DNA from: Myxococcus xanthus
GTDB taxonomy: Bacteria; Myxococcota; Myxococcia; Myxococcales; Myxococcaceae
NCBI RefSeq assembly: GCF_006402735.1
Contig: NZ_CP017174.1
Coordinates: 9,032,001 to 9,096,000 of the forward strand
Reading direction: 5' to 3'
DNA: 64,000 nucleotides
Shown here: positions 33,635 to 41,531 of the stretch, piece by piece
Position numbering within the stretch: the first letter of the stretch is position 1
Layout of the letters: the number at the start of each line of letters is the position of its first letter
Made by a program: the position numbers and the translations under genes
The notes under the pieces: generated by a model
What the model saw: the letters and a program-made list of their open reading frames with translations, nothing else
Database searches by the model: none
Told to the model about the DNA's origin: nothing

Positions 33635-35415
33635 CTCGCAACCTCCTTGTCCTGTGCTGAAGCAAGCCCGCGTCCCGCGCGCGCGAAGGTGTCGGCGACC
33701 AGCAGCCGTGACGCCCAGCGCTCCAGGGCGTCCTGCGGCGCCGTGGCCGAGGACAGCTCGAGCCCCACGTCCGCCGGGGTGAGCGGCTTGGGCGCGCGGC
33801 CCGCCTCGGCCCGGGCGAGGATGCGCCCGGCCTCGTCCCGCAACACCTCGGCCAGTTCGGGCGCCGAGGCGACGCCAGCGGGGAACCGGCGCGCGAGGGC
33901 CGCCACCTCGTGGACCTTGCCCAACGGGAGGGGCTGGATGTCCCGCGAGAGCAACGCCATGTCCGACTCCAAGCGCGCCACCGGGTCGGTGCCCCAAGGC
34001 GCCGTCCACAGCCGCTCCCGGCCGGCGTGCTTCGCTACGAGGATGCCCAGCGCGTCGCGGCCCGCCTTCTTCGCGGCGGTCTCCGCGCGGCGCCCCAGGG
34101 CCAGCAGTTCGCCCAGGCTCTCCAGCACATGGCCGATGCCCAGCCCCACCGAGAGCGTGGGCACCTCGGCGCCCGTGCCCGCGAGCGCCCCCTCCAGCGT
34201 GGCGCGGAAGGCGACCGCCAGCGCCCGGGCGCACGCGGGCGCGTCCAGGGGCGTGACGAAGGCGAGCACGTCGTCCCCACCCGCGTAGACGAGCACACCT
34301 CGGTGCTCCACCTCGACGATGGCCCTCGCCTTCCGGGTGAAGTCCGCGAGCGCCTGGGAGACACGCTGGTGCGCCAGATGCCCGTCGGGCCGCTTGGCGA
34401 GCGACTCCAGCGCGCGCCCCATCCGGTCCCCGTCCGCCACCAGGCACGCCACGTAGGGGAAAGGCTCCGCGTCCGCGCCCATGGCCTGACGCAGCGGCGC
34501 CACGAACTCACTGCCGAAGCGGGCGGCGGCCTGTCGGGGTTCGGGGATGGCGCACTCCTCGAAGTACGGCTGCCAGCGCTCGGGGAGCAGCAACTGGCCG
34601 TCGAAGGGGAAGGACTCCACCCAGGGGCGCTGCTTCACGCTCACGGACTGGAAGTTCCGCGCCTCGCACGCGGCGCGGAGCCGGGCGAGCAGCTCCGGGT
34701 GCCGCGTCCCCGCCACCTGGAGCCAGGCCGCCAGCCCGATGGAGGGCACCGGCACGAACTGTCCTGGCTGGCCTCCCGCACGCTTGAGCACGCCGAGCGC
34801 GTCCAGCTCCTCGCGCAGGCCAATGCGGAAGTCACGCCAGAGGTGGCCCGTCTGGCGCTCGCGGCGCAGCAGGGACGGACGAGCGCCATCGAGGCTCGAC
34901 TTGTGCGTTCCCTCCGGTGGCCGCTGCTTCCACGGCGCGAACTCGCGCAGGCCCCGCCGGGACTCCAGGGCACGCTCGGCCTCCGCCAGCGCGGCGGCGT
35001 AGCCCATGGGCGCGTCCTCCACTGGAGCCCAGGCGGCGTGGACCTCCAGGAAGGTGTCCAGTTGCTCCGCGGCCAGCGCCTCCGCGCCAGGGATGAGCAT
35101 GGACTGACACTTGTTGAAGACGCGCTCCCACTCGGCCCGCAGCCGGGACTTCGCCGCCTCCCGGGCGCGCCGGGCCGCCTGCTCCGGCGCGTCCTCCACC
35201 AGGGCGACGACCTTGTTGGCCACCCCGGCGCGCGCGTCCCGCGTCTGGTCCGGGTGTGGGAAGACGAGCGTGGCTCCGGACTCCAATAGGGAGACAGCCA
35301 TGGCCCGGGCCAGGTTCGACAAGACCTGGCTGCCGTACCAGAGGTCCCGCGTGCGGCGAGCCTGCGCGATGTAGCCCTGCACCGGGCCCACCTTGAGAAC
35401 GAGGACGTGTTTCAT
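33631..35415 (-). CDS. cmr2: Cmr2/Cas10 (cyclic oligoadenylate synthase), HD domain absent
   Basis: A 594-residue Cas10, much shorter than Cmr2 proteins that carry an N-terminal HD nuclease domain. Residue 1 begins almost directly at the first Palm-like block (KVGPVQGYIAQARRTRDLW), so the HD domain is missing and not merely mutated. The second Palm keeps an intact GGDD (G379-D382, in VYAGGDDVLAF), so ATP polymerisation to cyclic oligoadenylate should work. No four-cysteine zinc finger is apparent. It follows cmr1 with a 4-bp gap and overlaps cmr3. DNA cleavage by Cas10 is therefore unlikely, and signalling should be its main output. Confidence 0.9.
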   Translation of the reverse strand: MKHVLVLKVGPVQGYIAQARRTRDLWYGSQVLSNLARAMAVSLLESGATLVFPHPDQTRDARAGVANKVVALVEDAPEQAARRAREAAKSRLRAEWERVFNKCQSMLIPGAEALAAEQLDTFLEVHAAWAPVEDAPMGYAAALAEAERALESRRGLREFAPWKQRPPEGTHKSSLDGARPSLLRRERQTGHLWRDFRIGLREELDALGVLKRAGGQPGQFVPVPSIGLAAWLQVAGTRHPELLARLRAACEARNFQSVSVKQRPWVESFPFDGQLLLPERWQPYFEECAIPEPRQAAARFGSEFVAPLRQAMGADAEPFPYVACLVADGDRMGRALESLAKRPDGHLAHQRVSQALADFTRKARAIVEVEHRGVLVYAGGDDVLAFVTPLDAPACARALAVAFRATLEGALAGTGAEVPTLSVGLGIGHVLESLGELLALGRRAETAAKKAGRDALGILVAKHAGRERLWTAPWGTDPVARLESDMALLSRDIQPLPLGKVHEVAALARRFPAGVASAPELAEVLRDEAGRILARAEAGRAPKPLTPADVGLELSSATAPQDALERWASRLLVADTFARAGRGLASAQDKEVAR

Positions 35416-35419
35416 GGGC

Positions 35420-36898
35420 TCACGCTTCCTGCGCCTTGCGGGTTTCCTTCAGCCACAGGAAGAAGGCGTCGCGCAGGTTGTCGGCGCGCTGGAGTGACTT
35501 GAAGAGGGGCTGGTCGTCCTGAGCACGAAACGCGCGTGCGAAGGGCACACGGGTGCGCGGGTCGGCCTCCTTGAACTGCGTCATGACGACCTGGCCTCCG
35601 CTGGGCGTTCCGCGCTCCAGCCACAGGGCGATGGGCTCGAAGCGGCCATCCGCGAGCGGCAAGGCCTTGACGATGAGCGGCGATGCGAGCCGGTCCATCG
35701 GCTCCCACCGATTTCCCACCTGCCGTTCCCACTGGAGCTGGACGTCGTCTGGCTCCTTGGGTTGGTAGTCGCCTCCCTCTCGCTGCTTCTGCTGGAAATG
35801 AAAGACAATGGGCAGCCCAAAGCCAGCGCGCGGCCAGGCCGGTGTCGCCGAGTGCTGTGGGCGCGGGGCGTGGACCTCTGGATAGGCATTGCCCGCGCGT
35901 CTGGATTGCCGGGACGGTCGCGCGAAGCGGCGAATCTTGTCGGCCTCGGGCCAGTTGGAGCGGCCCGCGCGCTTCCCCTCGCCAGGGCTCCGCGCCACGC
36001 CCAACAGGTCGGCGCTTCCGGAGGACGTAGGCTGCGTGCCCTGACGAAAGTCACGCAGCCAGCCCAGCGCGGCCAGCCAGGCCTTTTCGCCGTCACGCTG
36101 CCTCGTATTCGCGTCTCCCCGGAGGAGGTGCGCGCCCCTGAGCAAGGGCATGTCACAGGGATGCTCCGCCAGCTCGGGAGCGAAGAGCGGCACGTCTCCG
36201 AAGAGGCGCCGCAACGAAGCCCGGTCCGCCGAAGCGGGCAACCATTGGGCGATGTCGGGAGCCGAAGGCTCCAGACAGACGGAGCCACAGCCGCGCCGAC
36301 CTCGCGAACCATAACCCCCGAACAGAATCCAGGCGCGGACCGCGTTGCGAACCTGCGCCATGGCGTCACCTTCGGGCGCGGTCACCTCCAGGTTGAATCG
36401 GAGCCCCGGCTTCCAGCGAGGGACATCCGCCTCGTCCTTCCCGTTGCGGGCCGGCCACAGCGCATAGGCGGGCGGGGCACCGAGGTCGATCTTCCCTGTG
36501 TCTGCGCCAGCGGGCTGAACCGCCGTCACCCGGACTTCCACCTGGGAGCGCCAGGCACGCGCGGTGGCGTCATCAGCCGCGCTCCTCGCCCGTCCCATGC
36601 CACCCCAGAGCTGGCGCTCCCGAAGCGCCAGCTCCTCCGCGCCCACTGCGCCCCGCGCGACGTAGGCATGGCCATACAGCGCGCGCCACCAGAAGCGCAG
36701 ATGCCCGCGCACGGTGGGGACGCGGATGATGTCCACGGAAGGAAGCTCAGGGCTCCGCGCCACCGGCCCGCCCCCCAGAATGGGCGTGACGGTCTTCAGC
36801 GCCAACGTGAAGGACGCCAACCTCGGCGCCGAGGCGGAGCGCCGGCGCAAGTGGCTGGCTTCGGTTGAAGGAGGTTCAGGCAGGTCCAACGAGGACAT
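35420..36898 (-). CDS. cmr1: Cmr1 (Cas7-like RAMP subunit, type III-B)
   Basis: A 492-residue RAMP protein, the capping Cas7-like subunit nearest the crRNA 3' end. The N-terminal core has LALKTVTPILGGG, then IIRVPTVRGHLRFWWRALYG and the glycine-rich FGGYGSRGRRGCGSV. The C-terminal half is a second RAMP-like part. The start at 36898 has AAGGGAG upstream. It is the first cmr gene, 95 bp after the SAVED-metallopeptidase gene on the same strand. Confidence 0.9.
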   Translation of the reverse strand: MSSLDLPEPPSTEASHLRRRSASAPRLASFTLALKTVTPILGGGPVARSPELPSVDIIRVPTVRGHLRFWWRALYGHAYVARGAVGAEELALRERQLWGGMGRARSAADDATARAWRSQVEVRVTAVQPAGADTGKIDLGAPPAYALWPARNGKDEADVPRWKPGLRFNLEVTAPEGDAMAQVRNAVRAWILFGGYGSRGRRGCGSVCLEPSAPDIAQWLPASADRASLRRLFGDVPLFAPELAEHPCDMPLLRGAHLLRGDANTRQRDGEKAWLAALGWLRDFRQGTQPTSSGSADLLGVARSPGEGKRAGRSNWPEADKIRRFARPSRQSRRAGNAYPEVHAPRPQHSATPAWPRAGFGLPIVFHFQQKQREGGDYQPKEPDDVQLQWERQVGNRWEPMDRLASPLIVKALPLADGRFEPIALWLERGTPSGGQVVMTQFKEADPRTRVPFARAFRAQDDQPLFKSLQRADNLRDAFFLWLKETRKAQEA

Positions 36899-36993
36899 GG
36901 CGCTCCCTTGTCAGGAGGTAGGGCAACAGCGTGAACGAGGCGTGTGAGCACGCACGGAGGGAGCCAGCCCCACCGTGCCTTCCTGGCGCGCGG

Positions 36994-38823
36994 CTACCGC
37001 GTGCCCGGCCGGCGAGAGGCCATCAACTCCGGGTGTCTGTCGAAGAGACGCTCGAAGAGCAGCCGCACGCGGTCCTGGAGCGCCTCGCGGGAAGACGCCT
37101 CCCAATCACGAAGCGCCTGGAGCAGGTCCTCCACCCAGGCGCGCGGGTTGTCCATGCGCACCAGCCGGTGCCGGAAGTAGAGCGCCAGCATCACCTCCTC
37201 GCGCGAGTCCTCCAGCGACAACCGGACCCGCTGCTGGAAGTAGCTCTCGTGCGGGTCCCTGAAGGCCGGCAGCCCCACCAACTCCACCGTCACCCGCTCC
37301 AGCTCATCCCGCACCTCGGCCTCCGGCGAGCGCGACGCGAGCATCGAGAACCGGCCGGCGTGGAAGAGCCAGATGAGGTAGCGGCGCAGCCTCCGCTCGG
37401 CGAGCTCCCGCACGGGGCGCTCGGGCTCGAAGACGCGCAGAATCTCCAGCGAGTTCCAGACGATGGACTCGAGCGTCTTCACCTGCCCCACGTCCTTCAC
37501 GGTGCCGCCCTGCTTGGCCTTGCGCCACGCCAGCGCCACCTCGACGCCCACCGCATCCGCGTCATAGTCGGCGGCCTCCAGCACGAAGCCGGCCCGGCCG
37601 ATGCCCCGGTAGTTGTAGGACGTCAGCCCGCCCTGCCGGACGTGGAAGGCCTCGTGGATGAGGAACAGCCGCAGGCACTCCTTCCAGTCCTCTTGCGACT
37701 GGAGCCGAGCACGCAGCGTCGAGAGCCCCAGCAGCAGCTCCCAGTCGAGCTTCCACTTCCCCGCCCCATGGCGGAAGAGCGGCGTGGGCTCGAAGGCGGG
37801 GTCATCCTCGATTTCACTCCGCAGGTAGGCCTGTCCATCGAGGTGCTCGACAAGGGACTGCTGCTCGGGCTCCTTGAGCCAGGCGACCAGTTCCTCGTGG
37901 ACCCGCTGAACCTCCCGGAGCACCCGCGTGGCGTTGAGCTTGTCCTCCGCCGAGGGGACCCGCTGCGCCACGGCGCGGCGGGCACGGATGTCATGAACCC
38001 TCTCGTAGAGTTGCCGGTCCGCGTTGAAGTGGAGGAGCGTCAAGGGATGCTGCGTGGTCGAATTGACGGCAGTCCCCAGCGCCGCCGCGAGGCTGACCGG
38101 CGCGTCGATGGCCAGGACCACGGACTCGGCCCCCTCCAGCAGCTCATGCAGCTTGTCGAGCACCTCCCGGAACTGCACCGCCGCGCGCGCCACCTGCCGC
38201 GGATTCTGGACCGCCATGTGAGACGGCCCCGCCACGGGACGGAGGCAGACCGTCGTCAGGATGGACGTCTCCGGCAGCCACGCCGACACCTTCGAACGGA
38301 CATTGTCCCTGATGGCGCGCGTCACCTCGACGACCAGCAGGACATGGCCCCGTCCACCCTGACGACCGGTGGGGAGCCCCTCCACCTGGAAGAAGTCCTC
38401 CGTCGCGGGCGCGGTCATCCGGTCATACCCCAGCGACCAGGAGCCGTCCTGCGCCTGCTGATAGACGCAGACGGGCCGGCGCGGCAGCCGCGACGCCAGC
38501 TCGAGCATCAGCGCCAGGGGCGCGCATCCGAAGATGTGGACGGGGAGATGTTCGAGATGCAGCTCCGCTTCCCGCTTGAGCAGCGCCGCCGCGAAGCGCT
38601 CGTGCTCGCTGAAGGCCTCGCTCCAGTCCTGCCCCGGGAGGCTTCGGGCAGCCCGGGACGGGTCGTGCGGGTGCAGGACGACGGAGGCCACGTCGCGGTC
38701 CCCCTCTTGACCGTGCCGATTCAGGGTGTCGCGCGCCGTGGCCTCGACGACGGGCCGGTCCTGCTCGTAGCGCACGATGAGCGCGCGCGTCCTCGGGGTG
38801 ATGGGGATGTCCTCGCTCCGCAT
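36994..38823 (-). CDS. SAVED sensor fused to an HExxH metallopeptidase-like domain (CBASS-like effector)
   Basis: A 609-residue protein. Residues 1-275 form a SAVED domain made of two CARF-like halves: LPVHIFGCAPLALMLELASR with VCVYQQ (94-122), and SVVLAIDAPVSLAAALG with LTLLHFNAD (234-269). After a helical linker, a zinc-peptidase-like site follows: H390-E391-A-F-H394, then LEAADYDADA (415-424) whose E416 or acidic residues could be the third ligand. The rest (430-609) is helical. Cyclic-nucleotide binding would switch on proteolysis. AGGAGCGG precedes the ATG. The CD-NTase gene ends 100 bp upstream, same strand. I do not recall a characterised CBASS effector with this HExxH fusion; SAVED fused to Lon-type protease (CalpL) is the nearest known idea. 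Confidence 0.7.
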   Translation of the reverse strand: MRSEDIPITPRTRALIVRYEQDRPVVEATARDTLNRHGQEGDRDVASVVLHPHDPSRAARSLPGQDWSEAFSEHERFAAALLKREAELHLEHLPVHIFGCAPLALMLELASRLPRRPVCVYQQAQDGSWSLGYDRMTAPATEDFFQVEGLPTGRQGGRGHVLLVVEVTRAIRDNVRSKVSAWLPETSILTTVCLRPVAGPSHMAVQNPRQVARAAVQFREVLDKLHELLEGAESVVLAIDAPVSLAAALGTAVNSTTQHPLTLLHFNADRQLYERVHDIRARRAVAQRVPSAEDKLNATRVLREVQRVHEELVAWLKEPEQQSLVEHLDGQAYLRSEIEDDPAFEPTPLFRHGAGKWKLDWELLLGLSTLRARLQSQEDWKECLRLFLIHEAFHVRQGGLTSYNYRGIGRAGFVLEAADYDADAVGVEVALAWRKAKQGGTVKDVGQVKTLESIVWNSLEILRVFEPERPVRELAERRLRRYLIWLFHAGRFSMLASRSPEAEVRDELERVTVELVGLPAFRDPHESYFQQRVRLSLEDSREEVMLALYFRHRLVRMDNPRAWVEDLLQALRDWEASSREALQDRVRLLFERLFDRHPELMASRRPGTR

Positions 38824-38923
38824 GTCCGCTCCTGGAAAAAGGCTTCACCCGAGAGGACGCGAAAAAGGTCTGAGCCCCATCGCTGCGCCGTTCATTTTTC
38901 CGGAGGCCCGCCGAGCCCAGGGC

Positions 38924-39787
38924 TCAGCGATACCGGTACAGTTCGCCGAAGAGCGCACGGAACCGCTGGTGGGCCTGCTCCGGGCGCACGTCGCGCTCGC
39001 TCAGCGCGAGATGCACGGCCCTGGCCGCGCCCTGGAGCGCGTTGCGTGCGGCCATCCGCTGTCCGCTGCTCATCCGCGCGTCCACGTTTCCGCCCAGCCC
39101 AGCGGGGTCACCGGTTGGCCGGTCCACGCGGCCCGCCATGAAGGCGTAGAGCGCTTCGAGCCCCTCCAGGTAGCCGACGGGCGCCTGGGAGAACGCCTCG
39201 TAGCCCATCACCTCCAGATGAAACGAGCGCAGGGGGCTGGAGCCATGCTGGCGGTTCCAGTGCTTCACGGCCTTGATGAGCGGTTTGAGCTTCTTGCCCG
39301 CCCGCTCGTTCGCCGCGGTGCTCAGCTCCTTGTGAATCCGCGGGTTGGTGCGAATCCACCGCCCCGTGTTCCCCTCGGGAATGAGGAAGAGGTCCTGCGT
39401 GGGGTGCTGGTAGGCGGGGACGACATCGAACTCGATGCCGGACGTCGTGAACTCCAGGTGCACGGAGTGCTGCTGGAGGATGGGCAGCTCCTTGTTCGGC
39501 CAGGTCTCGTGAAGCGCCTGACGCACCCGCTTGAGCGCCGCATCGGGCGTCTCCGGAGGCGTGGAGGATGCCCGCCCCACCACCGTGAAGATGTCGATGT
39601 CGTGCAGCGGCCGGATGGCGGTGCTCCGGCTGTAGGAGCCCGACAGGAACGACGTCTCGCACCCCGCGAGTCTCCGGCTCAGCGCCTCGCGAACCAGCGT
39701 GTGCTGCCTGCTGACCTCGTCCCGCTGTCCCTCGGTCAACTCCAGTGAGCTGATGAACCGCTCCAGTGCCTCGCCGACACTCCACAT
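38924..39787 (-). CDS. CD-NTase (CBASS cyclase)
   Basis: A 287-residue nucleotidyltransferase of the cGAS/DncV-like family. The helix-turn motif GSYSRSTAIRPLHDIDIF gives G50-S51 and the metal-binding D63 and D65; the third acidic residue is D121 in FDVVPAY. All catalytic residues are present. It should make a cyclic di- or trinucleotide on infection and feed the SAVED effector next door. The start is supported by GGGAGG upstream. No E1/E2-JAB or HORMA/TRIP13 genes are beside it, so this is a minimal type I CBASS layout. The product nucleotide cannot be predicted. Confidence 0.85.
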   Translation of the reverse strand: MWSVGEALERFISSLELTEGQRDEVSRQHTLVREALSRRLAGCETSFLSGSYSRSTAIRPLHDIDIFTVVGRASSTPPETPDAALKRVRQALHETWPNKELPILQQHSVHLEFTTSGIEFDVVPAYQHPTQDLFLIPEGNTGRWIRTNPRIHKELSTAANERAGKKLKPLIKAVKHWNRQHGSSPLRSFHLEVMGYEAFSQAPVGYLEGLEALYAFMAGRVDRPTGDPAGLGGNVDARMSSGQRMAARNALQGAARAVHLALSERDVRPEQAHQRFRALFGELYRYR

Positions 39788-39877
39788 GATGGCGCCTCCC
39801 GCGCTGTCTTCCCCTGAGGACGCTCCCGGCGCGGAAAAGGCATCGCGGCCAGCGTGCTTTCCTGGAGGCAGCGCGGC

Positions 39878-40735
39878 TCAGCCCAGGCTGGAGGTCAGCG
39901 CGAGCACGTCGGAGAGCGGGGGACGCTGTCCCGCCACCTTGTCGAGCATCCGCGAGACCATCGCGACGGTGGCCTCGGGCGCCACACCTTCGAGCCACTG
40001 CATGGGCGGGCGCTCCACCACATGCTGGTACATCAGCTCGCGCTCGGCCTCGCCGGGGAACGGCAGCCGCCCGGCGAGCATCTGGAACCAGAGGACGCCC
40101 AGGGCATAGACGTCCACCTCGGGCCCCACCCGCTTGGCGCTCACCCACTGCTCCGGCGCCATGTAGTGCCGGCTCCCCAACAAGGCCTCTTCCACGGTCG
40201 ACAGCGGCAAGCGGGAGTCTGTCTCCGCTGGCTCAGCCATCCGCTTGGCGAGCCCAAGGTCCGACAGCCGGACGTCCATCACGCCCGGGGTGTCACACGC
40301 GAGCAGCACGTTGGCGGGCTTCAAGTCCCGGTGGATCCAGCCTCGCGCGTGGAGCAGGGACAGCACCTCCGCGAGCTGGTGGACGACGCGCGCGCAGTCA
40401 GCCGCCGCGAAGCGGCCTCCCTCCGCCGCGAGCCCCTGCTCCAAATCTCGCGGCAGCCACTCCAGGACGAGGTAGGGATGCCGCTCCTCGATGAGGCCGA
40501 ACGCCAGCCCCCGCACCAGATGCGCGTGCCGCAAGGCCAGCAGCGACTGCGCCTCCTGAAGGAAGCGCGCCACCATCTCCGCGTGAACGCCCCACCGGGC
40601 CGCGAGCACCTTGATGGCGACCCGCCCTCCGTTGGCGTCGTGGCCCTCGTAGACATCGCTCGTCGCCCCCACCGCGGCCCGGCGTCCGATGCGGTATGCC
40701 CCCGCCAGGGTCCCTTGCGGCAACATGCCAGACAC
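39878..40735 (-). CDS. Ser/Thr protein kinase (short, cytoplasmic)
   Basis: A 285-residue kinase that is nearly all catalytic domain. K42 (VAIKVLAAR), HRDLKPAN at 135-142, a DLG variant at 159-161 and APEQ in the activation segment are present. The glycine loop reads AAVGATSDVYEG and lacks the usual first glycine. No transmembrane segment is seen. It lies 6 bp after the ECF sigma gene on the same strand and 90 bp before the CD-NTase. It probably phosphorylates the neighbouring sigma factor or a related partner. Confidence 0.85.
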   Translation of the reverse strand: MSGMLPQGTLAGAYRIGRRAAVGATSDVYEGHDANGGRVAIKVLAARWGVHAEMVARFLQEAQSLLALRHAHLVRGLAFGLIEERHPYLVLEWLPRDLEQGLAAEGGRFAAADCARVVHQLAEVLSLLHARGWIHRDLKPANVLLACDTPGVMDVRLSDLGLAKRMAEPAETDSRLPLSTVEEALLGSRHYMAPEQWVSAKRVGPEVDVYALGVLWFQMLAGRLPFPGEAERELMYQHVVERPPMQWLEGVAPEATVAMVSRMLDKVAGQRPPLSDVLALTSSLG

Positions 40736-40741
40736 GCCCCA

Positions 40742-41518
40742 TCAAGTACGGGTGGAGGGCTTGAGCGCACGCAACCGCGCCACCCAGTCCAAGGCCTCCC
40801 GCAGTTCGCCCGCGCATGACGGGTACTCCGCGATGAAGGCCTCCATGTTCAGTCCCGCATCCCTCCGGCGGAAGTACACCGCCAACGCGGCGCTCACGTC
40901 GGTGTCGTCGTGGATGGGACTCGCCTCGCCCCGCATCTGCTGCCGCAGCGTGCTCATGCCCCGCTGCAACAGCGATGACACGGCGGCATGTGACTTCTCC
41001 ATCCGCAGCGAGGCCTCTTCCACGGTGAGTTCCTCCAACCAGAAGAGCGAGAAGGCCTCACGCTGGTCCGGTGTCAGGAGCGCGAACTTCGTCAGCAACC
41101 TGCGCCAGTCCTCGTGATGGGCGGTGACCTGGCTCGGCGTCCGCTCCTGGGAGGGGACGGCCTCGGACTCCTCTCCGGCGGGTATCATCCCCCCGGGGAC
41201 GTACTTCGTCTCTCTCGCCTCCGCGCGGATGACGTCCATGGACTGCGTGAAGACGACCTGCTTGAGCCAGGTGACCCACTCCCCCTCCGTCTGGCCTCGG
41301 AAGGACGCCAGCTTCTCGAAGGCGCGCAGCGCGGATTGCTGGAAGATGTCTGAGGGGCGCGTGGCCCCCTGGAGCCCCAGGGCAGGGCTCTTGGACGCAT
41401 GTCGCTCCAACGCCGTCCAGCTCTGGCGAAACAACGCATCCATCGCCGCGTGCTCGCCGGCCCGTGCCCGCCGGAGCAGCTCTTCGAATGACGCTCCCTC
41501 AGTGGATAGCGGAACCAT
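40742..41518 (-). CDS. ECF-family sigma factor, kinase-associated type
   Basis: A 258-residue sigma factor. Region 2 spans about 55-105 (SALRAFEKLASFRG..., TWLKQVVFTQSMDVIRAEAR) and region 4 about 145-195 (LTPDQREAFSLFWLEELTVEEASLRM). After region 4 there is a roughly 55-residue extension with FIAEYPSCAGELREAL, a motif also found in front of kinase domains of planctomycete-type kinases. The sigma gene sits between two kinase genes, which suggests control by phosphorylation as in the ECF groups paired with kinases. ATG 41518 has GAGGGGGA upstream; the earlier start would overlap the previous gene by 20 bp. Confidence 0.85.
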   Translation of the reverse strand: MVPLSTEGASFEELLRRARAGEHAAMDALFRQSWTALERHASKSPALGLQGATRPSDIFQQSALRAFEKLASFRGQTEGEWVTWLKQVVFTQSMDVIRAEARETKYVPGGMIPAGEESEAVPSQERTPSQVTAHHEDWRRLLTKFALLTPDQREAFSLFWLEELTVEEASLRMEKSHAAVSSLLQRGMSTLRQQMRGEASPIHDDTDVSAALAVYFRRRDAGLNMEAFIAEYPSCAGELREALDWVARLRALKPSTRT

Positions 41519-41531
41519 CACATCCCCCTCG

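Noticed and set aside
33631-35415. Csm1 (type III-A/D) instead of Cmr2
   Set aside because: The neighbours are cmr1, cmr3, cmr4, cmr5 and cmr6, so III-B is the consistent assignment.
36931-39141. A 736-codon plus-strand frame
   Set aside because: It is antisense to the SAVED-metallopeptidase gene, is Arg/Gly/Pro-rich and has no domain; it is a high-GC shadow frame.
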